Made by a program: the position numbers and the translations under genes. Of a stretch of DNA of 64,000 nucleotides, positions 12,052-22,387 are shown in pieces. Numbering within the stretch: position 1 is the stretch's first letter; every line of letters begins with the position of its first letter. The notes below the pieces were generated by a model that was given only the letters and a program-made list of their open reading frames with translations, did not search any database and was not told the origin of the DNA. Origin of the DNA: Sorghum bicolor (lineage: Eukaryota > Streptophyta > Magnoliopsida > Poales > Poaceae); NCBI RefSeq assembly GCF_000003195.3, contig NC_012875.2:12813160-12877159 (forward strand). The letters are read 5' to 3'.

Positions 12052-12384
12052 AGGGGAGGCCAGCGGGCCCCCTTCACCGCCCCGGGGAACCCGGAGCTCC
12101 GGGGGGGGGGGGGGGGTTTAGCTGGGCTTTGGCCTGGTTCCAGGGAGCTGTCTCCCCTTTTTCTTTTTATTTTTCTTTTTCAATTCCCCTTCCAAAAGTG
12201 CTTTTGAGCAAGAACAATTAAAACAAAAACAGAACAACAGCACAAAAACAATCAAGTTTATCTAACTTATGATAAATTTTATTTTCTGCAAAAATTATTT
12301 ATTCACTAAATTAAATGCTCACAAAAATACCTAAATAAATCAAATTCAATTCTATTATTTGAAAATCAAATTTTGGCTGTTACA

Positions 12385-12402
12385 AACTCTACCCCCTTAA
12401 AA
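12385..12402 (-). other. Polypurine tract of element B
   Basis: The minus strand reads TTTTAAGGGGGTAGAGTT immediately before the LTR start TGTAACAG. It follows CTCGAGGACGAGATTC, the same arrangement as in element C at 60785-60819. Confidence 0.85.
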
Positions 12403-12430
12403 GAATCTCGTCCTCGAGATTGAAAGGTGC

Positions 12431-13895
12431 TTACTCAAACAAGTATGAGTATGATTTCCTCAGATCATCCTCTCTTTCCCAAGTTGCCTCTGCTTCCGAA
12501 TACCGATTCCACTACGCTTTGCACATTCTGATGACCCGATTTCTGGTGACTCGCTTAGCTGTCTCCAATATTCTGACCGAATACTCTTCATAAGTGAGAT
12601 CACCTTTAACAGAAAGCTCTTCCAATGGTATTTGCTCCTCAAGTAGACGCAAACACTTCTTAAGTTGTGACACATGGAACACATCATGCACACCAGATAA
12701 GATTTCAGACAATTCTAACTAGTATGCTACTTCTCCACGCCTTTCTAATACTTTAAACAGACCACATACCTTGGAGCTAGCTTTCCCTTCATATTAAACC
12801 TCTTTACACTCCTCATTGGTGATACTTTCAGGTAGACATAATCACCCACTTGAAAAACCAGCTCTCTCCTACGTGTATCTGCATAGCTTTTCTAACGTGA
12901 TTGAGCAACTCTCAAGTTATCCCGAATAGTCCGCACCTGTTGCTCTGCATGTCTAAGCACATCTGTACCAAACACCTGTGTTTCCCCTATCTGATTCCAA
13001 AACAAAGGTGTCCTGCACTTACGACCATACAGTGCCTCGAACGGTGCCATCTTAAGACTTTGCTGATAGCTATTGTTGTAGGAGAATTCTGCATATCGTA
13101 GACTCTTGTCCCAACTAGTGCCATACTGCAAAGCACAGGCTCTCAACATATCCTCCAATATCTGATTGATCCTCTCAGTCTGTCCATCTGTCTGTGGATG
13201 ATACGCTGTACTGAAATTCAACTTTGTTCCCAAAGAATCATGCACTATTTTCCAAAAGTGAGATGTGAATTGAGTACCCCTATCTGACACAATCTTCTTA
13301 GGTACCCCATGCAAACAAACAATTCTTTCCATGTATAACTCTGCCAGTCGGTCTCCACTATATGATGTTTTGACAGGTATGAAATGTGCAACTTTGGTTA
13401 AACGATCCACTATCACCCATATTGAGTCATACCCTTTTTGTGTACGTGGTAATCCCACTATAAAATCCATACCCACTTCTTCCCACTTCCATTCTGGAAT
13501 CTTCATTGGTTGCAACAGTCCAGCTGGCCTCTGATGTTCAGCTTTCACACGCTGACAAGTATCACACAAAGCAACATATTTAGCCACATCTCTCTTTAAG
13601 CCATACCACCAGTACTTCTGTTTCAGATCTAGGTACATCTTAGTGCTACCAGGATGAATGGAATATGCTGACTCATGAGCCTCTCTCAGAATCATATCAT
13701 GAATAGCCTTCACTTCAGGAAAACATATCCTTTTTCCAAACCACAGTACACCATTGTCATCTATTCTGAATCCTGGTGCTTTGCCTAGTACCACATTCTG
13801 TGCTATCTCCTTTAGTTTCTCATCTTCCAACTGTCCTTTCAATATCTCTTCCTCTAGAGTAGGAGTGACCTCAACTTCCATAGCATTTACTACAA
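12431..13895 (-). pseudogene. pol fragment of element B: integrase and chromodomain-like tail
   Basis: This part of pol follows the Helitron. It begins IVVNAMEVEVTPTLEEE and contains the integrase zinc-binding HHCC region ([11 protein letters not shown]...CDTC), then the catalytic core with D in MDFIVGLP, D in SDRGTQFTS and E in DGQTERINQ. The usual Ty3 C-terminal region follows, ending in a chromodomain-like segment (ATWEREDDLRKSY) and a stop at 12431-12433. Two in-frame TAG codons break it: one after LRVAQSR (about 12891) and one in the tail where element C has CKVQW (about 12512). Both correspond to CAG glutamine codons in C. Integrase would insert the cDNA; this copy cannot be translated whole. 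Confidence 0.85.
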
Positions 13896-13904
13896 CTAGT
13901 ATAA

Positions 13905-13924
13905 TGCCCGTGCTAACGCTACGG
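13905..13924 (-). other. 3' terminal hairpin of the Helitron
   Basis: CCGTAGCGTTAGCACGG can fold into a six-base-pair stem with one bulged A. It lies just upstream of GGCATTATACTAG, the expected position of the Helitron replication-termination hairpin. Confidence 0.75.
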
Positions 13925-14433
13925 TGATACCAAATGTCAAACAACAAAAAATGATTTACTTGCACAATACTTAGTTTCGAAAGATCTGGAACCAGCATTA
14001 CTATGGGAGCACCTATCTCTTTGCCAAAGAGAGCTTTATTATCACAGATTCAACAATATCATTACAAAACAAGACTCTTGACACACAAAAAAGAATACTA
14101 CATCTTTGACATTGACAAGACTCATGCATAAATTTATTTTGCTTCACTCCAAACTTCTCAATTCTTGAGCTTCGCAACAAGACTCGAGCATGCAGCAGCT
14201 TTTGTTTCTGCTTCTAACGAATCCCCTCCAAGCGTGCTACAGCTTCTGCTTCTCCAACTTCCCTACAATGTTACACAAGATCACAGCACCTAGATAATTT
14301 TGGTTGCAAGTCTTTTCACCTCTTCCAAGTTTGGAAGATTTGGAATCAAAATTGCCTTAATGTGTTACAATTCCTTCTAAGATTGAAGTTGGGCACATCT
14401 AATCTGAGCCATGGTGTTGACAGAAAAAATAAA

Positions 14434-14454
14434 ATATATATATATATATATATA
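14434..14454. repeat. (TA)n microsatellite in the Helitron
   Basis: About ten tandem TA units in an AT-rich stretch. Around it (13930-15060) I see no gene. Confidence 0.85.
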
Positions 14455-15944
14455 AAGAACAAACGCTTAATCTATGTTTAATCCATCTAGGCGCTAGGAT
14501 TTGGAATCTTCTAGGACAGCAGCAAAGATGTTACCAGCTCTGCATCAATTGAGTCCTCATATTACCAGCTCTGCATCTCCATGGCGCTGCGCTTTGATTC
14601 GAGACGGCCAATTGTATTCAAAAGAAATGCACAATTCAGCAATGAAAATATGTCCTTAGGGTAAAAAATAACACTAAAAAAATTCCAGCTTGTAGGAATT
14701 GGTCTTCCATTCAGTTTCAGCCACTTAACAAATAGTGCAGTGGTATATGTAAGCTCAAGGATTTACCTATCTAATGCAAATAGAATACAAAAAGATGAGC
14801 ACAAATGCATTGAGGGAGACAGAGGCCATTGGTTGAAGCACATTGAGTTGCTTATTTACCTCCTGAGGTGAGCACAACATGTAAGCTTTTAGAGTGGAGT
14901 TTTACTATTAAATCCTAGTGCCTGCAGCTCTCTTGACAAATCATAATCAGAAAAATGAAGATGCAAGCCATGTTAATGGAAATGTTTTGCGCAAGCTCGA
15001 GATCCTGGCTTCTCATCATATACCTGAATATGTGAGCCATATTAAAACCTTTTGATTTCTCCGGCAAGAGTAAGTTGGTGCACAAAAGAGTCAAACCTTG
15101 TGAGAAGGAAGTTAGAGTTGTCAACGTGCGGCGTCCTGTGTTCCAAAGCTCCTCGTCGCTTAGCTATGAGTTTGATACCATCCCTGGCCATATAACTTCC
15201 CTGTACTTAGGGAGACCTAGTTCAGCTCTCCCACCTCTAAAGTCACAGGCAGAATGTGCAGCCATATTCTGAAAAGTATAGGTCAATTTACAATGGTTTG
15301 GAGGAGAAATTCTTTCAAGAGCAGAAAGATACACTAACACCATCCAATATAATGCAGTTGTCCTGTCATCTACCTTATCAAAATGGAGATGCAAAACTGC
15401 ATATTTTACGACACAGGCATTGAAGATCTGCAGATGCAGCAATCCTGTAGTTGGCAGTGACACAATAGGTGAATAAGCAGATTATTGTTGAACAACTATC
15501 CTCATAGAGTAACCAAATCATTAAATCAAATAGTAGTTCATCGTATTAATAGAAAAATAAGAAATGAAACTAACTCAGTAGCTCATAAAGTGATCCACAT
15601 CAAATATTTCTTAGAATAAGCTGCAGCCACAGAATAGATGTACTTCCTCCTTGAAAGAGTAATACATGTAACCCCATTTGGATGTAAAGTATTTTTCAAG
15701 TATTGGAGAAATACCCTGGTTTTACAAATATATTTTGTTTTTCAAAAGCTACTGAGTGTTTTTTTCTTGCCATGGCTAATTATCATACATGACATTCAGA
15801 AATCAATCTTCATTTTAGAAAGCAGAGGTGCACTCTGAAAAGGCTATATACAGAAAATTAAAAAATTGACTACCTCAAGACGGTTAGTTTCCCTCAAGCT
15901 GAACCATGACTGGGGCATTCAGGTTGAAAAAGATTAATGGTCAC

Positions 15945-16016
15945 CTTCAGTTCAGCGAGGAATTTTTGAGATGCCTTTGTATCCATTTTCTTTATGGCAA
16001 CTTTCATTGCAAAACC
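15945..16016 (-). pseudogene. Captured exon fragment resembling a LysM receptor-like kinase (CERK1/LYK type)
   Basis: After an AG acceptor (CTGTCTTAG) the minus strand encodes VAIKKMDTKASQKFLAELK followed by a GTGACC donor-like sequence. This matches the VAIK lysine (ATP-binding) and the glutamate of the alpha-C helix of plant receptor kinases. The AIKKM...FLAELK wording is characteristic of the LysM kinase CERK1/LYK family, which perceives chitin and related signals at the plasma membrane. Only this one exon of about 24 codons is visible; neighbouring kinase exons were not found. I take it as a gene fragment picked up by the Helitron. Family assignment is from memory of the motif and is moderate. 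Confidence 0.5.
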
Positions 16017-16893
16017 TAAGACAGTGACATGATTATGCTACTCTGAGTTGTTCCCAAATTACCTAGCTACACTACCGAAATGTAATTCAAGTGGGAATCC
16101 AATTACAGATACTGCAAAGGAATTGATTGAACAAACCCTTCCGTAATTCATAATTTCACACGATGAAATTAAATTGGGAATTGTACCCTCACCTTTCACT
16201 GGGATGAACATGATCCCCTTCAAGACAAATTTCTCTAACTCCAAAACCAGATAAATCTGTAAGGGAGCTCCAAACAGAAAAGCTTAAATCTCTAACAACA
16301 ATATGATATGCAGAGCCTAAATTGCTTAAATGTTGTGTGTGCCGGATAGTATTTGTAGAACCTAGCAAATGAGAGGACTTTGAAGAACAACAAAAATAAA
16401 TCACCTAGTAGGCCTTTGTGTGGATTAAAACATAGGCAAGTATCCTTCACCAGTATAGGCCCATTCACCTATATGAAGAACAGGATACAATTAGATTATA
16501 AAACTCATTGGATGTATATCTCAATATGTGAGCAATTAGATTTTAGAAACATGGAAGTACCTGAGATGCAGCCATTCGTGCTTTCTCTTTGGATATCCTC
16601 TAGCTCCCCTTGCAGTTTTGAAAAATGCCAAACTCAAATTTAATGTGCAAACAAATCTTGAGCTTTCATTTAACAGATCCTAAGGGCATCATATGCACAA
16701 GAGAAACGAAACTCAAACAGAAGTTCACTTGGAATAATTCAAGTTTGTGTAACCTGGGGACACATCAAATGTTTTCCCCATTAAAGAAGATAGATTAACA
16801 GCTTTGTCTAAACTGCAAGCTAGCGATGACAGTAGATGGAACCATTGGTATAGAATCTATGCGATCAAAATGCACAGGCTTAAGGGTTAGGGA

Positions 16894-17630
16894 TCAGTAA
16901 AGAAGAATAAGAGACTGCACTTTAGAAACTAAAACTGTGGCCACCAGGATTCTGCTATCATTGACACTCTGCAAACTGTCAATGCCTTCATCACCAGCAA
17001 CACGGTGCATATGGAAGCCGCCACCATTACAGCTTCTCAAAACAGCCATTGCTTCATCCAATTCATCAAAACCAATAAAAGATGGATCAAAATTGGAGGA
17101 TACGGGTAGTGATACGGACCTGAAGCGATGGCGGTGAGCGAGTGGCCGCACATGAAGCCCACCACGTCCTCCACCGCTCCCTCACACCACTACACCTCCC
17201 TGTACAGCAGCGCCGGCACCACCCACGGCTTGGGGACCAAATCCTCCATGTAGACCCTCGTGTGCCCTCGCACTATGCACGCTCCACAAGCCCTACGGCC
17301 GGATGCCGCCGTCGCCACCTCGCGAAACCCTACCCTGTGGCTGGGCGCCGCCGCCGCCGCCGCAGCGCGAGCGCCACTGGGGGCACCCGCCATGCCCGAC
17401 CATATCAGCAGGGAGAGAGAGATATGTGCGCCATAGGAGGAGGCCGCGCCACCACATCGGGAGAGATAGAGGGTAGGGAGGGAGGGAGGGACGCACGCAC
17501 AGCTAGGGGAGAGGAGTCGTCTCGCGAGACCGGTTGTGCGACTGCGGGAGAGGGGGCGTCAGGGAGAGGGAGGGTCGCGCATGGGGTGTGTGCGGGTGTG
17601 CGGGATGAGATGACAGGTGAGTGATGAGGT
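16894..17630 (-). pseudogene. Possible captured first-exon region of an unidentified gene inside the Helitron
   Basis: The part near the Helitron's 5' end is GC-rich and codon-like on the minus strand. A frame from 17393 starts MAGAPSGARAAAAAAAP, reminiscent of an alanine-rich organelle-targeting leader, and continues to RVYMEDLVPKPWVVPALLY before a stop at 17190. Another minus frame at 16894-17151 includes NFDPSFIGFDELDEAMAVL. I do not recognise the protein. CT-rich 5'-leader-like sequence lies upstream (about 17400-17640). It may be a gene fragment with an intron, or chance open frames in GC-rich DNA. Confidence 0.35.
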
Positions 17631-17832
17631 TTGATCCGAGGAATCTGGTCCATCAGATTTGAATGAGTAAGAGAAAGGATATGTGAGAGTGGATCTCGTC
17701 CCTTTATTTCAAAGATCGGCAGGTTTTAAGTGTATTTTTTTGGGTGCACTTAGGAAAGTTAATGACTGTAGTAGTAAGTTATGGGGTGCATTTAGCTAAG
17801 TTAACAACTGGTGGATTATATAGTAGTGGAGA

Positions 17833-18902
17833 TTCCCAAGTTCAAATATGCAAATTCAGCACTCAACTCCTCCGATTCAGGTGTCGCCCAAAGCTCATTA
17901 GCATATTTCTTTCTACTAAGTGCATCAGCTACGAGATGATAATGCACTTCCAAATCATAATCCTTTATCAGTTCCAACCATCTTCGTTGCCTCAAGTTCA
18001 GGTCGGTCTGGGTGAAGATATACTTCAAACTCTTATGATCAGTGTATATGTCACTCTTATGCCCAATCAAATAGTGTCTCCAAATTTTCAATGCATGAAC
18101 CACAGCTGCTAACTCTAGATCATGAGTAGGATAATTCAGTTCATGTTTACTCAACTGTCTAGATGCATAAGCAACGACTCTACCTTCTTGCATGAGAACA
18201 CAACCCAAACCCAGACGAGAAGCATCACAATAGATAGAGAAACTCTTACTCAGATCTGGCAATACCAACACAGGTGCAGTAGTCAATCTCTTCTTAAATT
18301 CCTCAAAACTAGCTTGGCACTTATCAGACCATACAAACTTAGCATTCTTCTCCAACAGAGCAGTCATAGGCTTTGTAAGTTTTGAAAACCCTTCAATGAA
18401 TCTACGGTAGTAACCAGCTAAACCAAGAAAACTACGAATTTCACTTGCATCTGTAGGTGGATTCCAATTCAGTACATCTTTCACCTTACTAGGATCCACT
18501 GCAATACCACCATTAGAAACAACATGACCAAGAAAAGAAACTTCTTCCAACCAAAACTCACACTTACTACGCTTGGCATACAGCTTATGTTCTCTAAGTT
18601 TCTGTAAGACCAATCTTAGATGTTCAGCATGTTCTTCCTTGGTTTTAGAGAATACAAGAATATCATCAATAAAGACCACCACAAACTTATCAAGGTACTC
18701 CATAAATACTTTATTCATCATGTACATAAAGTAAGCGGGTGCATTGGTCAAACCAAAAGACATAACTGTATACTCATACAACACATACCTTATTGTGGAA
18801 TCTGTCTTTGGTATATCTGATTTCCGAATCTTCAATTGATGATAACCAGAACGCAAATCAATCTTAGAGAACACACAAGCACCTCTTAGCTGATCAAATA
18901 AG
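17833..18902 (-). pseudogene. pol fragment of element B: reverse transcriptase and RNase H
   Basis: Begins in the RT at [15 protein letters not shown] and contains the catalytic box [12 protein letters not shown], the connection region ([18 protein letters not shown]) and RNase H ([33 protein letters not shown]). Compared with element C it lacks five codons before VADALSRK (C has the PGKANV stretch there). It ends where the Helitron cuts in after LNLG. It is out of frame with the upstream RT start because of a 7-base deletion near 18905. RT would copy the element RNA and RNase H would degrade the template. Confidence 0.85.
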
Positions 18903-20763
18903 TCCTAGGCAATGGGTATTTATTCTTGATAGTGATCTCATTGAGTGACCGATAATCAACACACATCCTCTGACTACCATCCTTCTTATCAACAAAGATA
19001 ACTAGTGCACCCCATGGTGATGAACTAGGACGAATGAACCCTTTATCTTGCAATTCCTTAATTTGTTTCTTAAGTTCTTCTAGTTCATTAACCCCCATTC
19101 TATATGGTCTTTTAGCTATGGGTGCAGTACCAGGTATTAATTCAATAATAAATTCAATGTCTCGGTTAGGTGGCATACCTGGCAATTCATCTGGAAAGAC
19201 ATCCGGAAACTCATCCACTACCAGATTCTGAGGATCAACGTCATCATTCAGTTGGTTCACCTTGGCTGTGAGTGGTGCTTGCACTGTTACATCAACACTG
19301 ATTCGTTCTCCCTTTGGGGTTGTCAAAGCCACTACTCTCTCCTTGTACTTAATATCTATGTCATGTTGCTTCATCCAATCCAAACCCAAGATCACATCTA
19401 TGCCTGAAGTTCTCATAACCATGGGACTGATAGGAAAATCTACCCCCCTTAAAGAAAGACTTGCTAAGGGGCAACATAAAGAAACTGGTATAGTCCTACC
19501 CGGTGAATTAACTAGCATATGGGTTTTCATTGCAACTAGTGGAATGCTATGAACTCTAACAAATGCTTGTGATATGAATGTATGCGAAGCTCCATAATCA
19601 AAGAAAACTGTAGCAGGGATAGAGTTGATGCTAAACGTACCCATCATGATTTCTAGTCCCTCCTGAACTGTTTCCGCTGCCACGTTGTTCACCTTTGCTG
19701 AATTAGGAGTGGATCTCCGGTCGTTGTTCTGTGGATTAAACTTCTCTGGGCAATCATAGGACATATGTCCTTCCTTCCCACAACGGAAACACCTGGTAGG
19801 AGTGTTAGAAGCACATCTTTTTGTGGAGTTGGCATTTGAGTTCCCTGAGCGGGGTGTCTGCTGACCATGCTGCTGTTGATTATGGTTACGTTGTTGGAAT
19901 GGAGGACGTTGGTTCCCACTCTGTGATTGATTCTAGAAACGCTGGAGTTGCTGGTTGCGGTTCCACTGACTAACTGGTCCCTGGAACCTCTGCTGATAGC
20001 CTTGATGAGAACTGAAACGCTGACGGTTGTTGCTCCCAGAACCTTGTGCCAGCATCCTTCTCTTCTTATCCTGACCCTTACGCATATTATCAAGCACAAT
20101 GACACGATTCACAAGAGCCTGGAAGAGAGGATAGGTGTTTCCAGCCAACTGCAACCTGAGCTCGTAGTAAAGACCTTTCATGAACAGACGCTGCTTACCA
20201 GCATCTTCCCTGACATCGTTCGGAGCATAGCGAGCCAACTGTTCAAATGTGTCATGATATTCTGCCACAGACATGGAGCTCATCCTGAGTGATCTGAATT
20301 CTTCTTGTTTGAGCTCCATCATTCCTTCATTTATATGTCGAGCTCTGAAGTCTCTGTAAAATTCTAGCCATGTGACAGGAGGAGCATTGTTGGGACGAGC
20401 AGCTTGATATGACTCCCACCATGTCTGAGCTGCCCCCTGAAGTTGTCCAGAAGCATACAACACCTTCTCCAAGTCATTGCACTGTGCTATGTTCAGTTGC
20501 CTCTCCACGGCACGTAACCAAGCATCTGCCTCCATAGGATCAGCTGAGTGTGTAAATACTGGAGGTCCTCTCTACATAAACTCCCCACGCTTATCCCTCA
20601 CATGAACAGGTGGTGGTGTTGGTGGAGGTTGCTGCTGTAGGTGCTGCATGAAAATGTGCATCATCTCATTTTGGGTTTGCATGAGTTCCTCCACAGTGAT
20701 TGGGGCATTGCCACCATTACCATTGCCATGGCCTCTGCCTCTGCCTCTTCCCCTTGCTGTCAT
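18886..20763 (-). pseudogene. gag-protease and RT start of element B
   Basis: The frame starts at the ATG at 20763, right after a GCAG, with a basic RGRGRGHG stretch. It has a retrotransposon gag domain (ADAWLRAVERQLNIA...WWESYQAARPNNAPPVTW), a CCHC zinc knuckle [14 protein letters not shown] (about 19750-19791), then the aspartic protease region, where the catalytic triplet reads DYG ([13 protein letters not shown]) rather than DSG as in C. It runs on to the RT N-terminus ([17 protein letters not shown]). TAG stops interrupt gag at 20572-20574 (lysine in C) and 19933-19935 (probably glutamine). A 7-base deletion after NKYPLPR (about 18905) ends the frame at 18886. Gag would form the particle; this copy is dead. 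Confidence 0.85.
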
Positions 20764-20766
20764 CTG
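20764..20766 (-). promoter_or_regulatory. Splice-acceptor-like CAG immediately before gag ATG in element B
   Basis: The minus strand reads TTACTAAGATGTG...GGAATGCAG|ATG. The TTACTAAG is a good branch-point match about 30 bases upstream of CAG. Element C has the same GCAG|ATG at gag. Splicing is inferred only. Confidence 0.45.
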
Positions 20767-20769
20767 CAT

Positions 20770-21447
20770 TCCAAGTTATATAAACACATCTTAGTAATGT
20801 CCAACATGACAATTACAAGAGTTAACGGAATCTGAAATTTTCTGGGTAACATCCAACATCAGCAGATCAGAAAATCAATCATATCTCGGGTTCCAGAATT
20901 CAAAAGGATACATGCTGCACACTGTTGGAAAGATAAAGAAATTGTCTACAACTTTCATTTAGATCATAATAACAGATTCCAATGTTAGATTAATCAAAAA
21001 CTGGGTACAACCGAAACTGTTCCAGAATTTCAGACTGCGCAGAAACCTCAACTTTAAACAGTCATAACTCACAGCTCATAATAGATAATATGGTCATTCT
21101 TGCGGAATTGGAAAGATATGAAAGTCTGCTTGTTCCCAGAAAAATTTGATGAACATTGCACGAACAGAATTTGATTTATACCAGAGTCATTGCAGATTGC
21201 TCCAGAAAAACAGCAAAAGACAGAAACAGGATATGACCCCAAACCACTATTTATTCATGTTCTTACTTAAGGTTCTTAACTAGGGAACTTGTGGACATGC
21301 CCACAAAGTTCCAGAACTCATTACAAAAATCCAAATCACACATATTCATAATAACAATCCAGCAAGCACACTAAGTTCACACCACACTAACAAAAGACTC
21401 GAAATAACTCACAACTACTAACGTTCCTATTACATATGGGTTCTTTT
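20770..21447 (-). other. Spacer between extra ORF and gag of element B, no gene seen
   Basis: About 680 bp of AT-rich sequence with short frames only. The matching spacer in element C (55596-56275) is almost the same length and similar in character. It may be an intron or leader of gag. Confidence 0.5.
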
Positions 21448-22194
21448 CTATTCCTCGGGAGCAGCATCCTTCAAGATAGGTTCAAGACGCAGCCTCCTAT
21501 GGAGCTTGGGACGGCCTAACTCCGCTCGAAGGTCATCTGCTTCTCTTTGCTCTTTCTCCAGCAGCTTCCTCTCACGGTGCAGTTCATTCTCCAACTCTAT
21601 CACCTTGACGGTCAGTTCATAAGTCAACTCCACTTGCGCCTGAAGCTTTGATTGTGAAGCATCTGCAACTTCTATGGACCAAGTCATCTTCTCTGGTACA
21701 AAGCGAGGATAGTGGTATGTTGCATTGTACAGGACATCCTCAAAGCGTCTACCACGGTAAAAGATCAAGGCCTGGTAAGATGCATCAGCCATGCTCTCCT
21801 TCATCGTGTCCCGGCTGATTTGAGAGATGTGTTTTGATTCCACCTTTCGAATCCCCTTAGTGGCATCCAGTGTCTTGACTACCAGCTCTGCATCCCAAAG
21901 TGATCTCCTCAGAGGGTGTTTGTGCTCAGTGCAGTTATCCTCCAGTGTGGCTTGCAAATCCGGATAATGGTGTTCCAATGTCAACACCAAATTCTCATAG
22001 AAGAAAGCCTTGGGATCCGCTTCTGGAAGCCACATCTCAGTAGTCCACCCCATCCTTGCATTAGCAGACTGTGGTGGAGGTGGATCTTGCATCTCCTCAT
22101 CTTCAGGCACTTCCACATGCTGTCCTCTTGGGTTGAACAGGGCACGGTACTCCTCAGTAGCCATACGTGCAGCATTACGGGTACGGGGCGACAT
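21448..22194 (-). CDS. Extra ORF upstream of gag in element B (unknown function, 248 aa)
   Basis: An intact frame from ATG at 22194 to a stop at 21448, lying between the primer site and gag. The product has an acidic/proline N-terminal part (VEVPEDEEMQDPPPP), a conserved core beginning MGWTTEMW and including EHKHPLRRSLWDAELV and YRGRRFEDVLY, and a heptad-rich, probably coiled-coil C-terminal third (ELENELHRERKLLEKE). A homologous ORF lies at the same place in element C (MGWTSRNKF, EHKHPLENTYWKAEVI, YHGRRFEAM). It has no retroviral domain that I recognise. The ATG directly follows TTTTTGTAG, a splice-acceptor-like sequence. The frame is intact although gag and pol are broken, but that may be chance. 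Confidence 0.7.
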   Translation of the reverse strand: MSPRTRNAARMATEEYRALFNPRGQHVEVPEDEEMQDPPPPQSANARMGWTTEMWLPEADPKAFFYENLVLTLEHHYPDLQATLEDNCTEHKHPLRRSLWDAELVVKTLDATKGIRKVESKHISQISRDTMKESMADASYQALIFYRGRRFEDVLYNATYHYPRFVPEKMTWSIEVADASQSKLQAQVELTYELTVKVIELENELHRERKLLEKEQREADDLRAELGRPKLHRRLRLEPILKDAAPEE

Positions 22195-22372
22195 CTACAA
22201 AAAGTTTTTAGACATAGATCAGATGGATGCAATAATTTCACAATAGAGCAAGATAGAGAAGCATAAACTTTTAGCAAATAACAAGACCATAGTAGGAAGC
22301 ATGAAGTAAGTAAAATAAAGGACCTAAATTTTCGACCATTGCTAACTAGGTTTGCGTCCTACAGTCGACAAA

Positions 22373-22384
22373 GCTTTGATACCA
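22373..22384 (-). other. Primer binding site of element B
   Basis: The minus strand reads TGGTATCAAAGC three bases after the LTR end GGGTGTGACA. It differs by one base from the perfect tRNA-iMet complement TGGTATCAGAGC and is identical to the site in element C. Confidence 0.85.
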
Positions 22385-22387
22385 ATT

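Larger units (their letters stand above)
9952..12384 (-). repeat. 3' LTR of element B, truncated by insertion of F, with an assembly gap
   Basis: It matches 22788-25092 along its length and ends on the plus strand GGCTGTTACA. The first 400 bp (equivalent of 22388-22787) are missing from the window and are expected beyond F. The GC-rich island (about 11385-11950) is followed by a run of N and an anomalous G-rich stretch at about 12060-12117. The LTR carries the CTCTGCAGAG palindrome and the GC-type donor motif described separately. Confidence 0.85.
13896..17832 (-). mobile_element. Non-autonomous Helitron inserted in B's pol
   Basis: On the minus strand the element begins TCTCCACTACTATATAATC (17832) and ends GCATTATACTAG (13896). 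A short bulged hairpin (CCGT-A-GC GTTA GC-ACGG) lies about 12 bases before the terminal CTAG. These are the hallmarks of plant Helitrons: 5' TC, 3' CTRR, near-terminal hairpin. It sits between host A and T without target duplication. Removing it joins GGAA to TTGTAG and restores the frame as LNLG-IVVNAM, matching [10 protein letters not shown] in element C. No Rep/helicase is encoded, so it must be mobilised in trans. It probably carries captured gene pieces. Confidence 0.9.

Noticed and set aside
15164..15463. Minus-strand frame of 99 codons in the Helitron
   Set aside because: No recognisable domain and no convincing splice context linking it to the kinase-like exon; kept only as unexplained Helitron interior.
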